DNA of 44,894 nucleotides from Bacteroidales bacterium (GCA_017561025.1 JAFZDU010000122.1:1-44894), one strand, 5' to 3'. Shown: positions 1 to 8,421, counted from the stretch's first letter. Numbers and translations are program-made. Notes: a model not told the origin generated them from the sequence alone.

Positions 1-141
1 CATGCTTTATGTTTTTTCTTGGAATCTTTTCGCCTTTCTTTAAATCACATAGCTCGCTATGTTCTTTCAAGAAAAACAAAAATCTTCTCAAAGAAAAATT
101 CATAAATCATTTGCAAAGCAATTTATAGAAATCCCCTTAAA
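1..141. repeat. Left copy of 141-bp terminal inverted repeat
   Basis: Bases 1-141 are the reverse complement of 44754-44894, with one mismatch (A at 42). The repeat has an internal short palindrome, ACATAGC-tc-GCTATGT, at about 48-63. It lies 12 bases beyond the stop codon of the GH20 gene. A short reading frame runs through it, but I see no gene. Both copies stop at the same base, and their outer ends would form a GCATGC-centred palindrome if joined. The likeliest explanation is a dispersed genomic repeat at which assembly stopped. Confidence 0.9.
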
Positions 142-153
142 AATGATTAATGT

Positions 154-2121
154 TTATTTGCATTCATTTCTTACTTCAAAATTCTTGATTTTGCTTTTGA
201 AGTCCCCTGTTTTTTCTAATGGGAATACCAATGTCCTGACGTAATACATTTTGCTTTTTCCTTCATTATGGAATTGAGTCTGTTTATCGAGAGTTTCGCT
301 TAATTCTCCATTAATATAAAGGTATGTAGCTTCTTTGTCGCCGCAAATTGTGATATTTAATTTTTCATTAGGATAAAACTTGAAGTTGAATGTGTTGAGA
401 TAACCGTCTCTTGCAAAACCAAGTTTCCCTTGGATAGGGTCGGAGAGGTAGAAGACTGCATCTCTTGATTCGAATAATATCGTTCCTTTCTCTTCTTCTT
501 GATATTCAATGTCGAAAGATACGCTGTATTCGAAACCAATTTCTCTTATTCCTGTTTTCTTTGCAATGTTTTTATTCGGTTTTAGCAAATAGATATTGAT
601 TAAAGATTTTGCTTCTCCACTATAGTGTCCTGCTATGTTTAAGCCAGGAGCGTCGCTGAGATTCTGTCGTTTCTGATTGAATTCTTCGTAAGGCAATTCT
701 GTTTCTATACCTCTCCACATTTTTGTTGCCATCGTCTGCATCGCAGGGAACACTCGATAATGTATGTCTTTGGTGCTTATGCCATTTCCGGCGTGGTCGT
801 TCCATACAGCAAACGAACCGCCTTTTATCTGTGGATGCATTTCTTCAAACTTCTGATTTCCTATCTGTGCCGGTGTCCAATTGTTATAAAGGTATTCGCA
901 GTTGAGATAGTCGTAATAATATCCTGCTGCAGGAACTATATATGTTAGTCCGTCGGGAATGCTGATGAGGTCATATCCTAAGTCCATCATTGTCTTGGGG
1001 TCTGCATATCCGTTGTACCATGCATACATCAACACGTTATCGACTTTAACAGGCGTGACGCCTTGTGCATGAGTCAGCGCGCCCCATACGCATGCTTGTT
1101 TGCCGTACGATTCAGCCAGACGAATGCAGTAGTCGGTGAAATATCTGAACTTCTCGACCACAAGGCTGTCTTTGTTGGAATATTCATCGGTGCCGACATG
1201 AAAACGCTGTCCTCTGAATACAGGCTCATCGCTGCTTAAATATTCCATGAAAAGAGAATCGACGAAATTATATGTCTCATCCTTGAAAAGATCGAGATGG
1301 TCACTGCCATATTCCTCGCTGCCAAGTTCTGGACGGTAATGAACGAATGCCAATGAGTGAGCAGGGACGTCGAATTCAGGAATGATTTCAATACCTAATC
1401 TCTCTGCATGTTTCTGTAATTCAATAAATTCTTCTTTTGTATAATATCCGTCGCGAGAGGCGAGGCCTGGGAAAAAGTCGCTCTCTAACCTAAATCCTGA
1501 AGGCGTTTTATCCCAGTCGTTGTTGAAATATTGCTTGAATCCATTGTCGTTGAGATGAATGTGGAAGGTATTCATCTTATAATATGCCATGAAATCGACA
1601 TATTCATGTAAGAAGCTTATTGGAATGAATTTACGTCCGCAATCGAGCATGAAGCTGCGCATCTCATAATCAGGGTAATCTTTTATGAATCCTTTGGGTA
1701 AAGTAAAATTGTTTTGTTCAGCGATTTGAAGTATTGTGCGTGTAGCCCAAATGGCAGCGCGACGTGAATTGGCTTTGATCTCTATTTTCTCGTTTATACA
1801 GATTTCGTATTCTTCGTCTTTTAAATCATTATTTATGTTGAAAACGATATCCCCTTCTGAAGATTTGTCGTGGCCAGTCCTGAGTTTCATCCCCGACATC
1901 TTTTCAATATCAGATGAGAATTGACAAGCAATCTCTGAAAAAACCTGATAGTCTTTGGTATAAATGATTTTTGTTTTAGAATTGATTTTGAATGTACCTT
2001 CATATCCTTCCCAATGTTTGAGTTCAGGAATCACGAATGGTTTTTCATTTTTATCTATATTGGCAAAAATCGACGTGGAGAAGATAAAACATATAATGCT
2101 GAGGATTGTTAACTTTTTCAT
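154..2121 (-). CDS. Glycoside hydrolase family 20 beta-N-acetylhexosaminidase, exported
   Basis: Likely removes terminal N-acetylhexosamine residues from glycans such as host mucin or N-glycans, or cell-wall fragments, after export. An ATG at 2121 is chosen over a GTG six bases upstream because it gives a clean signal peptide (MKKLTILSIICFIFSTSIFA). Residues about 30-135 look like the GH20b accessory domain. Residues about 148-480 form the TIM-barrel catalytic domain, with FHIHLND and the catalytic Asp-Glu pair in HVGTDE (D312, E313); the family norm is HxGGDE, so a Gly is replaced by Thr. Residues about 490-655 look like a beta-rich, lectin-like C-terminal module. Its promoter element diverges from the Dcu transporter gene. 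No SusCD or PUL genes are adjacent. Family call is firm; exact substrate is unknown. Confidence 0.88.
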   Translation of the reverse strand: MKKLTILSIICFIFSTSIFANIDKNEKPFVIPELKHWEGYEGTFKINSKTKIIYTKDYQVFSEIACQFSSDIEKMSGMKLRTGHDKSSEGDIVFNINNDLKDEEYEICINEKIEIKANSRRAAIWATRTILQIAEQNNFTLPKGFIKDYPDYEMRSFMLDCGRKFIPISFLHEYVDFMAYYKMNTFHIHLNDNGFKQYFNNDWDKTPSGFRLESDFFPGLASRDGYYTKEEFIELQKHAERLGIEIIPEFDVPAHSLAFVHYRPELGSEEYGSDHLDLFKDETYNFVDSLFMEYLSSDEPVFRGQRFHVGTDEYSNKDSLVVEKFRYFTDYCIRLAESYGKQACVWGALTHAQGVTPVKVDNVLMYAWYNGYADPKTMMDLGYDLISIPDGLTYIVPAAGYYYDYLNCEYLYNNWTPAQIGNQKFEEMHPQIKGGSFAVWNDHAGNGISTKDIHYRVFPAMQTMATKMWRGIETELPYEEFNQKRQNLSDAPGLNIAGHYSGEAKSLINIYLLKPNKNIAKKTGIREIGFEYSVSFDIEYQEEEKGTILFESRDAVFYLSDPIQGKLGFARDGYLNTFNFKFYPNEKLNITICGDKEATYLYINGELSETLDKQTQFHNEGKSKMYYVRTLVFPLEKTGDFKSKIKNFEVRNECK

Positions 2122-2152
2122 AAACACTCAAAAAATATAATTTAGTAACATG

Positions 2153-2160
2153 CAAAAGTA
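2153..2160 (-). promoter_or_regulatory. TAnnTTTG promoter element for the GH20 gene
   Basis: The reverse strand reads TACTTTTG here, matching the Bacteroidetes -7 consensus, 32 bases upstream of the ATG at 2121. No convincing -33 TTG was found. Confidence 0.55.
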
Positions 2161-2205
2161 TGAATATTTGTTATGATAAACATCGTTTTAATAAGTAAAT
2201 ATTTT

Positions 2206-2213
2206 TAAATTTG
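2206..2213 (+). promoter_or_regulatory. TAnnTTTG promoter element for the Dcu transporter
   Basis: TAAATTTG matches the Bacteroidetes -7 consensus, about 40 bases upstream of the start at 2253. It is divergent from the GH20 promoter. Confidence 0.55.
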
Positions 2214-2252
2214 CATAGGAAATATTTTTGTTGAAAACTTAAAATTTGCTTT

Positions 2253-3551
2253 ATGTTAATACAGCTTTTATTTGTTCTAGTATGTATAATCGTTGGTGCT
2301 CGCATTGGCGGTATTGGTTTAGGAGTCATGGGTGGACTTGGTGTCGCGTTGTTGACTTTTGTATTTGGTTTAGAGCCTACTGCGCCTCCTATCGATGTCA
2401 TGCTTATGATTGCTGCAGTCATCTCAGCGGCAGGTGCCATGCAGGCTGCTGGCGGTCTCGATTTTCTCGTTAAGATTGCAGAGAAAATACTTAGACGTCA
2501 TCCTCAATATGTTACAATACTAGCTCCATTGGTTACTTACACATTCACTTTCTTGGCAGGAACAGGTCACGTCGCCTATTCAGTCTTGCCAGTCATCGCT
2601 GAAGTGGCTCGTGAGACCAAGATACGTCCAGAACGTCCGCTCGGTATAGCGGTCATCGCGTCGCAGCAGGCTATCACAGCCTCGCCTATATCTGCTGCAA
2701 CAGTGGCGCTTCTCGGACTCCTCGCTGGATTCGATATCACATTATTCGATATTCTTAAGATAACAATACCTGCAACTCTTATCGGTGTGCTCGTAGGTGC
2801 CTTCGCTTCAATGAAAGTAGGCAAGGAACTCGTTGACGATCCAGAATATCAAAGACGACTTAAAAGCGGCGAACTCGACAACTCTCATGTAGAATTGAAT
2901 GATATCAAGAATCTCTTTGGTGCCAAGTTGTCGGTTATTCTTTTTATAGCAGCGACTATTCTTATCGTGTTATTTGGTTCAATCCCATCAATGCGTCCGA
3001 CTTTTGACGGAAGGACAGTTGGAATGCCTTCATTGATAGAGATATTGATGCTCACAACAGCAGCAGTCATTTTATTGGCTACCAAGACATCAGGTGCTAA
3101 GGCTGCACAAGGCAGCGTCTTCTCTGCCGGCATGCAGGCGGTTATCGCTATCTTCGGAGTCGCTTGGATGGGAGATACCTTTATTAATGGTAATATAGCA
3201 CAGCTCACAGGTTCTATAGAAAGTGTTGTTACTGAGATGCCATGGCTCTTCGGTGTCGCACTATTCGTGATGTCAATACTCCTTTATAGTCAAGCTGCCA
3301 CGGTACGCGCTATCATGCCGCTAGGTATAGCACTCGGATTGAACCCTATGCTTCTTATAGCATTGTTCCCAGCTGTCAACGGATATTTCTTCATCCCTAA
3401 TTACCCGACAGTTGTCGCAGCAATCAACTTCGACAGAACAGGAACAACGAAAATTGGAAAATATATCCTCAATCACTCCTTCATGATGCCAGGAATGGTA
3501 GCGACGATAGTTGCGATAGCAATGGGGCTGTTGCTGATACAGATTTTTTGA
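2253..3551 (+). CDS. dcuB: Anaerobic C4-dicarboxylate transporter, DcuA/DcuB family
   Basis: Inner-membrane carrier that typically exchanges or takes up fumarate, aspartate or malate against succinate during anaerobic fumarate respiration. The 432 residues match the usual family length (about 430-445). The protein is almost entirely hydrophobic helices with Gly-rich segments. Recognisable Dcu family stretches are GARIGGIGLGVMGGLG near the N-terminus, FLAGTGHVAYSVLPVIAEVA around residue 100, and IASQQAITASPISAAT around 135. It fits a succinate-producing Bacteroidales metabolism. DcuA and DcuB cannot be separated by eye, so the symbol is provisional. It is monocistronic, followed directly by tandem repeats. 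Confidence 0.9.
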   Translation: MLIQLLFVLVCIIVGARIGGIGLGVMGGLGVALLTFVFGLEPTAPPIDVMLMIAAVISAAGAMQAAGGLDFLVKIAEKILRRHPQYVTILAPLVTYTFTFLAGTGHVAYSVLPVIAEVARETKIRPERPLGIAVIASQQAITASPISAATVALLGLLAGFDITLFDILKITIPATLIGVLVGAFASMKVGKELVDDPEYQRRLKSGELDNSHVELNDIKNLFGAKLSVILFIAATILIVLFGSIPSMRPTFDGRTVGMPSLIEILMLTTAAVILLATKTSGAKAAQGSVFSAGMQAVIAIFGVAWMGDTFINGNIAQLTGSIESVVTEMPWLFGVALFVMSILLYSQAATVRAIMPLGIALGLNPMLLIALFPAVNGYFFIPNYPTVVAAINFDRTGTTKIGKYILNHSFMMPGMVATIVAIAMGLLLIQIF

Positions 3552-3552
3552 T

Positions 3553-3721
3553 TAATTAGGAATTGATTGGTAGGGACGCGATTAATCGCGTCCGTACGAA
3601 TTAGGAATTAGGAATTGATTGGTAGGGATGCGATTAATCGCGTCCGTACGAATTAGGAATTAGGAATTGATTGGTAGGGATGCGATTAATCGCGTCCGTA
3701 CGAATTAGGAATTAGGAATTC
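3553..3721. repeat. Three tandem 52-bp units, each with a palindromic hairpin
   Basis: Copies begin at 3566, 3618 and 3670, an exact 52-base period. Each has a palindrome: GGACGCGATTAATCGCGTCC in copy 1, and GGATGCG... with one change in copies 2 and 3, so the stem keeps a G-U pair. The units are joined by AATTAGGAATTAGGAATT, a motif also found in other intergenic regions of this window. The array starts directly after the dcuB stop. It ends where the S23-type pseudogene remnant begins. Confidence 0.93.
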
Positions 3722-3921
3722 ATTGTTAAACATTTTGGATAAAAATTCTTTCTTTGTGATTGAGCATAAAGCTTCATTGACATTGGCACCAATGCTAGTT
3801 CCTGCTCTTAAAATTTGTTTGGATATAACATATTCTCTTTTATTGTTTGCAAATCTTTATATAGATTGATTATTCTTATTGCAAACAATTTACTCTTGTC
3901 TTTTATGATATTTGATTTCAT
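3722..3921 (-). pseudogene. Remnant of a four-helix-bundle (S23/IVP-type) protein gene
   Basis: Reading the reverse strand from the ATG at 3921 gives MKSNIIKDKSKLFAIRIINL..., typical of the N-terminus of the 23S-rRNA-intervening-sequence/four-helix-bundle family. Near 3840 the frame shifts by one base. In the new frame it continues as KREYVISKQILRAGTSIGAN then VNEAL, the most conserved part of this family. The remnant stops at the 52-bp repeat array, so about half of a normal protein of roughly 120 residues is missing. Frameshift plus truncation make this a dead gene. Recognition is by eye from the family signature. Confidence 0.82.
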
Positions 3922-3955
3922 AGTAAATTGATTTTTGGTTTCTATAATATAATTC

Positions 3956-5185
3956 CTAATTTAAAATCAATCCCAAAATGATAGCAATCGCTACTTTTAT
4001 TCCTTTCGAAACAAAAAACGCTTTTCTTGATTCTGCTAATAGCGGCAGTGCTCCGTGACCGTCTTGTACTATGCAGTTGGCGAGAAATATTCCCAATGGA
4101 AGGTCGCCATTAGCGAATAATATCAAGAAGATTAAATGCGGTCCTGATTGTGGAATGAGGCCGATTAGTATTGCTAACAATAAGACTATGAAAGGTTTTG
4201 AGTCGATGAGGTCTTGGATATTGACGAAGTTGTTTAATATTGTGAGGCATAATATCACTCCGAATGTCCATAGGAATATCTTTGGAAGATGAACCTTGAT
4301 GACGTGCTGCCACATGTGCTCTTCAAGGAAATGTTCTTCTGCTACAATGTTGATTATCAATATAGCAACAAATAACACAATGAGGATTATACGAATCCAG
4401 TCAGCTTCTCCGCCATGATCGTGATTATGATGAGCATGAACCGCTGAACTATGAACTTCTGTTTCATCATGATGATGAGCGTCATGACAATGATGATGAT
4501 CCGAACAATCTTGGTGACTTGTTGTCATGTAGTCTTGTTGACTTTCAAAAGAATGAACAACGCTCTCTTCCGTCTGTCCACCCATTAACAAATTAAGGTG
4601 ATGGGATCCGTCGATGACGCCGCTCAATACTAAAATCAAAACGCCCAAACTCAGAGTGATGAGCAATGCTCTTACGAAACTGATGTTCTTGATGTTTGAC
4701 CTGACGCTATGATGTTTGTGGTGGTGATGCTCGTGGCTGCATGATTCGTTCTCATGAATAGGGAATGACATCTCTTTGTTCTGCAGTCCTATGTATTTGT
4801 TTTTCATAGTAAGCTGAAGAGTCACAGCGACAACGATGGAAATGCCGATGATTATTAGATTGATCAATAATGCTTTTTCAGGGAATAATGAGAACATGAA
4901 AAAAGACTCGTCGCCGGTGGTTGAAATCAAGGCTGCCATCAAGGCTGGGAAGTTGACGACTCTATGTACGTATAAGGAAACGACGGTGTATGTTCCGAGA
5001 CATCCAGGGATGACGCCCATTACTATGGCGAATAAAATCTGTATCCAAGGCGATTTCTGTAATTTCTTGGACCAGATGCCGCCGGTTCTAACATTGATGA
5101 ATTCAATCACCATCATCATGCCTATAACTAATGTGGTGATGATAAGTGTTTGTTGCAGAATGATATATAATGTCTGTAAATTCAT
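3956..5185 (-). CDS. Putative 10-TM heavy-metal exporter (ArsP_2-like), His-rich
   Basis: Integral membrane protein of 409 residues that resembles the putative 10-TM heavy-metal exporter family (Pfam ArsP_2), sometimes annotated as a putative manganese transporter. Hydrophobic helices lie at about 10-30, 48-70, 105-125, 170-190, then in the C-terminal half. Two hydrophilic loops are extremely rich in His: about residues 145-160 (HEHHHHKHH) and 222-256 (DHHHCHDAHHH, HAHHNHDHG). These fit binding of Zn, Ni, Co or Mn. Gly-Pro and Asp-Gly motifs (IGLIPQSGPH, VQDGHGALPLL) in the last third are typical of the family. The stop codon (TAG) lies inside a dispersed AATTAGGAATT repeat. The metal is unknown. 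Confidence 0.75.
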   Translation of the reverse strand: MNLQTLYIILQQTLIITTLVIGMMMVIEFINVRTGGIWSKKLQKSPWIQILFAIVMGVIPGCLGTYTVVSLYVHRVVNFPALMAALISTTGDESFFMFSLFPEKALLINLIIIGISIVVAVTLQLTMKNKYIGLQNKEMSFPIHENESCSHEHHHHKHHSVRSNIKNISFVRALLITLSLGVLILVLSGVIDGSHHLNLLMGGQTEESVVHSFESQQDYMTTSHQDCSDHHHCHDAHHHDETEVHSSAVHAHHNHDHGGEADWIRIILIVLFVAILIINIVAEEHFLEEHMWQHVIKVHLPKIFLWTFGVILCLTILNNFVNIQDLIDSKPFIVLLLAILIGLIPQSGPHLIFLILFANGDLPLGIFLANCIVQDGHGALPLLAESRKAFFVSKGIKVAIAIILGLILN

Positions 5186-5261
5186 AATTTTAAATCGTGT
5201 TTTATTCTACAAAAATGCAACTTTTTTAGCAATTAAAGCTGATAATTTTTCTTAAAAAATA

Positions 5262-5303
5262 ATTAACTCCCAACTCCTAATTCCTAAGTCCTAATTCCTA
5301 ATT
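5262..5303. repeat. Dispersed (TTAGGAA)-type intergenic repeat
   Basis: A run of degenerate heptamers on the reverse-complement strand (CTCCTAATTCCTAAGTCC then TAATTCCTAATT) sits between the two divergent genes. The same family occurs at 3553-3721, 3950-3961 and 39408-39470. I see no clear TAnnTTTG promoter in the rest of 5186-5380. Confidence 0.8.
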
Positions 5304-5380
5304 GATAAGTTAATCTTTCGTTAAAATTAAACAATAGGTGTTGCAAAACGTTTTTCAAGCAAATTGTAAAAAACAACATT

Positions 5381-6688
5381 ATGAAAAAGTTTACATCACT
5401 TAAGAAATTCCTTGTAATGTCCATGTTTATGGGATTGCTCGGAAATCACGCTTACGCACAATTCTCGTTAAGCGGCGAAGTAAGACCTCGTATGGAATAC
5501 CTCCACGGATATTCTACATTGACTGACAAAGACTCTCATCCTGCAGGATTGACATCACAAAGAACAAGAGTCAACTTCAATTATTCTCACGACAGGATAA
5601 AGATGGGAATCTCTATGCAGGACGTTTTCATCTGGGGCAGCCATCCGCAATTGTTCTCAACTTCTAACGATGTAAGTTTCCACCAGGCATGGGGCCAATA
5701 TTTTATCACTCCATCTCTTTCTTTGAAACTTGGTCGTCAAGAACTTGTTTATGATGATGAAAGAATATTTGGCGGCTCTAACTGGGAACAGCAGGGCAGA
5801 AGCCATGATGTCGCACTCTTGCGCTATGACGGCATGATGAGAATCGATATCGGCGCTGCATTCAATCAGGATGAAAAGCATCTCAGCGGAACATATTATA
5901 ATTTGAATAACTACAAAATGATGCAGTTCATTTGGTTGAATACAGATATCGTAGAAGAACTTAACTTAAGCCTTTTGTTCTTGAACAATGGCTATCAGTA
6001 CGACTATAAAGTGAATGAAAACGGCATAGCTCGCGATAAGTCGAAGAATATCTTCAACCAGACAATAGGCGGACGACTTATATATACACCTGGCGACTTG
6101 AGCGTTCATGCATCTGGCTATTACACAATGGGTAAAGATACCAAAGACAGAGATTTGTCGGCTTACTATGTAGGGTTGGGTGTCGACTATCAAATGGCTG
6201 ATGACTGGGATCTTGGCGCAGGATGGGAACATCTTTCTGGTACAGACCAAAAGGATATGATTGAAAATCCTGACGGTTACAAGAACAAGTCGTTCAATCC
6301 CTTTTACGGAACTTCTCATAAGTTTAACGGCTTTATGGATTATTTTAACGCTAGCGGTAATTGGTCTAATTCGGTTGGTCTCAACGACTTGTTCGCATCA
6401 GTACAGTACTCAAGAAGAAATTTTGAAGTCAATCTTACAGGACATGCATTCTTGACAGCTGCCGACGTGGTTAAACATGGTGATATCAATGAAACAATGG
6501 AACCATATCTCGGCACTGAAATCGACTTGACAATGTCGTACAAGCTTTCAAAAACATCTAATGTGGTTTTGGGTTACAGCCAGATGATAGCTTCAGAGAC
6601 TCTTCAAGCTATTAAAGGCGGAAATAAAGATGCCTGCAACAACTGGGCTTATCTCATGTTCACATTCAAGCCGGTTTTCTTAAAATAA
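5381..6688 (+). CDS. Alginate-export-type outer-membrane beta-barrel protein
   Basis: Predicted outer-membrane porin-like barrel of the alginate export family (Pfam Alginate_exp). A signal peptide of about 26 residues ends at AYA-QF. The mature protein starts with FSLSGEVRPRMEYLHGY and RTRVNFNY, the usual first strands of this family, and continues as alternating beta strands rich in Tyr, Asn and Gly. It ends in an aromatic-rich strand (WAYLMFTFKPVFLK), as expected for BAM recognition. In Bacteroidales such proteins are generally annotated without a known substrate, and there are no alginate biosynthesis genes here, so the family name should not be taken as function. It is monocistronic with a terminator 27 bases downstream. 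Confidence 0.78.
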   Translation: MKKFTSLKKFLVMSMFMGLLGNHAYAQFSLSGEVRPRMEYLHGYSTLTDKDSHPAGLTSQRTRVNFNYSHDRIKMGISMQDVFIWGSHPQLFSTSNDVSFHQAWGQYFITPSLSLKLGRQELVYDDERIFGGSNWEQQGRSHDVALLRYDGMMRIDIGAAFNQDEKHLSGTYYNLNNYKMMQFIWLNTDIVEELNLSLLFLNNGYQYDYKVNENGIARDKSKNIFNQTIGGRLIYTPGDLSVHASGYYTMGKDTKDRDLSAYYVGLGVDYQMADDWDLGAGWEHLSGTDQKDMIENPDGYKNKSFNPFYGTSHKFNGFMDYFNASGNWSNSVGLNDLFASVQYSRRNFEVNLTGHAFLTAADVVKHGDINETMEPYLGTEIDLTMSYKLSKTSNVVLGYSQMIASETLQAIKGGNKDACNNWAYLMFTFKPVFLK

Positions 6689-6714
6689 TTTAATAAATTA
6701 CTACTTTTTGCAGG

Positions 6715-6746
6715 AGTAGAGGGACTGTAGTCTCTCTACTTTTTTT
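6715..6746 (+). terminator. Rho-independent terminator after the porin gene
   Basis: The stem AGTAGAGGGAC / GTCTCTCTACT (one mismatch) has a TGTA loop and is followed by seven T. The rimM promoter element starts directly after. Confidence 0.8.
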
Positions 6747-6753
6747 ATCTTTG
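6746..6753 (+). promoter_or_regulatory. TAnnTTTG promoter element for rimM-trmN6
   Basis: TATCTTTG lies just after the T tract of the terminator and 14 bases before the rimM ATG. The transcript leader would be very short. Confidence 0.6.
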
Positions 6754-6767
6754 CAAAAAATATATAT

Positions 6768-7295
6768 ATGACAAAAGATAAATGTTTTTATGTAGGTAAA
6801 ATCGTTAAGACACATGGTCTTAAGGGCGAGGTTACCTTGCGCATAGATAATGAGCAATTTGACGATATAGAAGAATTGAACTACTTCTTGCTCGACCTTA
6901 ATGAACAGCTGATTCCATTTTTCATAGAAGACATAGCCTACCATTCAAACAAGGCTTTCGTTCTTTTCCAGGATTTGAGAACCTTGGAAGCTGCAAGTCA
7001 ACTTGTTGGAAAATCAGCTTATCTTCCTTTAGAACTTCTTCCTGAAAAGACAGGTAATGATTTCTATTCTCATGAGGTGGTTGGATATATGGTTGTAGAT
7101 GAGATTAAAGGCGAGCTCGGCAATGTCAATGAGATTATAGAATATCCTACGCAGTCAATAATTCAAATCCTTAAAGACGGAAAAGAAATCTTGATTCCTA
7201 TTCACGATGACATCATAAAAGAAGTGGATAGAGAAGAGAAGAAGATATGTATTAAGGCTCCTGCAGGCTTGATTGAAATGTATTTAGGTGATTGA
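6768..7295 (+). CDS. rimM: 16S rRNA processing protein RimM
   Basis: Ribosome maturation factor that binds ribosomal protein S19 in the 30S head and aids 16S rRNA processing. The 175 residues match the family. The N-terminal beta-barrel domain carries the signature KIVKTHGLKGEVTLRI (about residues 9-24). The C-terminal PRC-barrel domain includes FYSHEVVGYMVVDE, then ILIPIHDDIIKEVDREEKKI near 145. trmN6 follows 3 bases after the stop, so the two form an operon of RNA-modification and ribosome-maturation genes. Confidence 0.95.
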   Translation: MTKDKCFYVGKIVKTHGLKGEVTLRIDNEQFDDIEELNYFLLDLNEQLIPFFIEDIAYHSNKAFVLFQDLRTLEAASQLVGKSAYLPLELLPEKTGNDFYSHEVVGYMVVDEIKGELGNVNEIIEYPTQSIIQILKDGKEILIPIHDDIIKEVDREEKKICIKAPAGLIEMYLGD

Positions 7296-7298
7296 TTT

Positions 7299-8012
7299 AT
7301 GGATTGTCGTCCTTTTTTCTTTAAAAGATTCGGAATGTTCCACCATCGCTCGACTATGCGAGTCGGAACCGATGCGGTGCTGTTTGCTCAGTGGGTCGAG
7401 CTGAGTTCATCTGATTCTGTCTTGGATGTAGGAACAGGCACAGGTGTCATTCCTCTTATATTGGCACAGAAAGGCGTTGGTTCGGTAGATGCAGTAGAAC
7501 TCGATTCGGATTCTTATGAAGAGGCATCTCTCAACTTTAGGATATCTGTTTATTCCGACAAGCTCAGTGTCGTTCACAATGATGTGAGGGTGTATGCTGA
7601 TAATGCGGAGAAGAAATATGATTTGATAGTTTCAAATCCTCCATATTATGCCAGTGATGTGAAGCCTATTAAAGAGAAAAAAGTGATGGCAAGGCATGTG
7701 TCGACGCTCAGTTTCAAGGATTTGCTTGTGGCAGCGAAGAAGATGATGAAGGAAGACGCTCGTTTTGCATTGGTCTTGCCTTTCTATGAATCCAGGCTGT
7801 TTATCAAAGAAGCTGAGAATGTGGGATTCTATCTTCAAAAGGAGTTTCTTATCTCTCCTATAGAGGGAAAAGATCCTAACAGAGTCAATATGCAATTTGT
7901 ATTGAAAGAGGTTGAGTCTGTTGAAAGACAGTTGTTTACAATAAGAAATAAAGATTATTCGTACACAAAGGAATATAAGGAATTTTTGAAAGACTATTAT
8001 CTTGATTTTTGA
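7299..8012 (+). CDS. trmN6: tRNA1(Val) (adenine(37)-N6)-methyltransferase
   Basis: SAM-dependent Rossmann-fold methyltransferase of the YfiC/TrmN6 group, which methylates N6 of adenine 37 in tRNA-Val. Diagnostic segments are FGMFHHRSTMRVGTDAVLFA at 11-30, the SAM-binding loop VLDVGTGTGVIPL at 41-53, and the catalytic NPPY motif at 113-116, which is shared by N6-adenine methyltransferases. The 237-residue length is normal. It lies 3 bases downstream of rimM and is probably co-transcribed and translationally coupled. A DNA or protein substrate cannot be excluded by motif alone, but the N-terminal signature favours TrmN6. Confidence 0.92.
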   Translation: MDCRPFFFKRFGMFHHRSTMRVGTDAVLFAQWVELSSSDSVLDVGTGTGVIPLILAQKGVGSVDAVELDSDSYEEASLNFRISVYSDKLSVVHNDVRVYADNAEKKYDLIVSNPPYYASDVKPIKEKKVMARHVSTLSFKDLLVAAKKMMKEDARFALVLPFYESRLFIKEAENVGFYLQKEFLISPIEGKDPNRVNMQFVLKEVESVERQLFTIRNKDYSYTKEYKEFLKDYYLDF

Positions 8013-8057
8013 TTGTAGAAGCAAAAATTCTTAAATAATCTCACGATAGTTTTGTCT

Positions 8058-8073
8058 TATTTTTGTAGTTTTG
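8058..8073 (+). promoter_or_regulatory. Two adjoining TAnnTTTG elements for the small lipoprotein
   Basis: TATTTTTG (8058-8065) and TAGTTTTG (8066-8073) both match the -7 consensus. They precede the ATG at 8086 by 20 and 12 bases. Confidence 0.5.
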
Positions 8074-8085
8074 CAAAAGGAATTT

Positions 8086-8421
8086 ATGAATATGAAAAAG
8101 ATATTAGGTTTTACATTTGTATTGATGACATTAGGTTTTATGTCATGTTCTCCATCACCGGTAGGACGATGGATTGAGCCGACAGGCGGTACTGAGGAGC
8201 AGGGCTTCATACTTAACCAGGATGGTTCTGCATCTTCAATAAATATGGGATTCGTTGAATTTACCAAGTGGGAGAAGAATGGTGATAAGCTGATTCTTAC
8301 TGGTAGAAACAAAGGCATGGTGAAAAGAGAATTCGTCGACACCATGAAGATTGAGAAGCTTAGCAAGACAGAATTGACATTGTCGCAAGCTGGCTATTCT
8401 GTTACATATTTGAAAAATTAA
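8086..8421 (+). CDS. Small lipocalin-like lipoprotein
   Basis: Protein of 111 residues with a lipoprotein signal (MNMKKILGFTFVLMTLGFMSC; lipidation Cys in the FMSC lipobox). The body starts with the lipocalin-like PVGRWIEP motif. It continues as short beta strands (GFILNQDGSASSIN, FTKWEKNGDKLILTG, ELTLSQAGYSVTYLK), typical of Bacteroidales lipocalin-like periplasmic proteins. The start is the ATG at 8086; another ATG at 8092 would serve equally well, and an upstream TTG is not needed. The ligand is unknown. A bidirectional terminator separates it from the convergent next gene. Confidence 0.75.
   Translation: MNMKKILGFTFVLMTLGFMSCSPSPVGRWIEPTGGTEEQGFILNQDGSASSINMGFVEFTKWEKNGDKLILTGRNKGMVKREFVDTMKIEKLSKTELTLSQAGYSVTYLKN

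Noticed and set aside
59-244. Open frame of 61 residues in the left terminal repeat
   Set aside because: The same residues occur upstream of the gene at 44749 through the other repeat copy. They overlap the GH20 3' end and have no protein-like features.
3553-3721. CRISPR array
   Set aside because: The 52-bp units are contiguous and near-identical, without unique spacers, and no cas operon is nearby.
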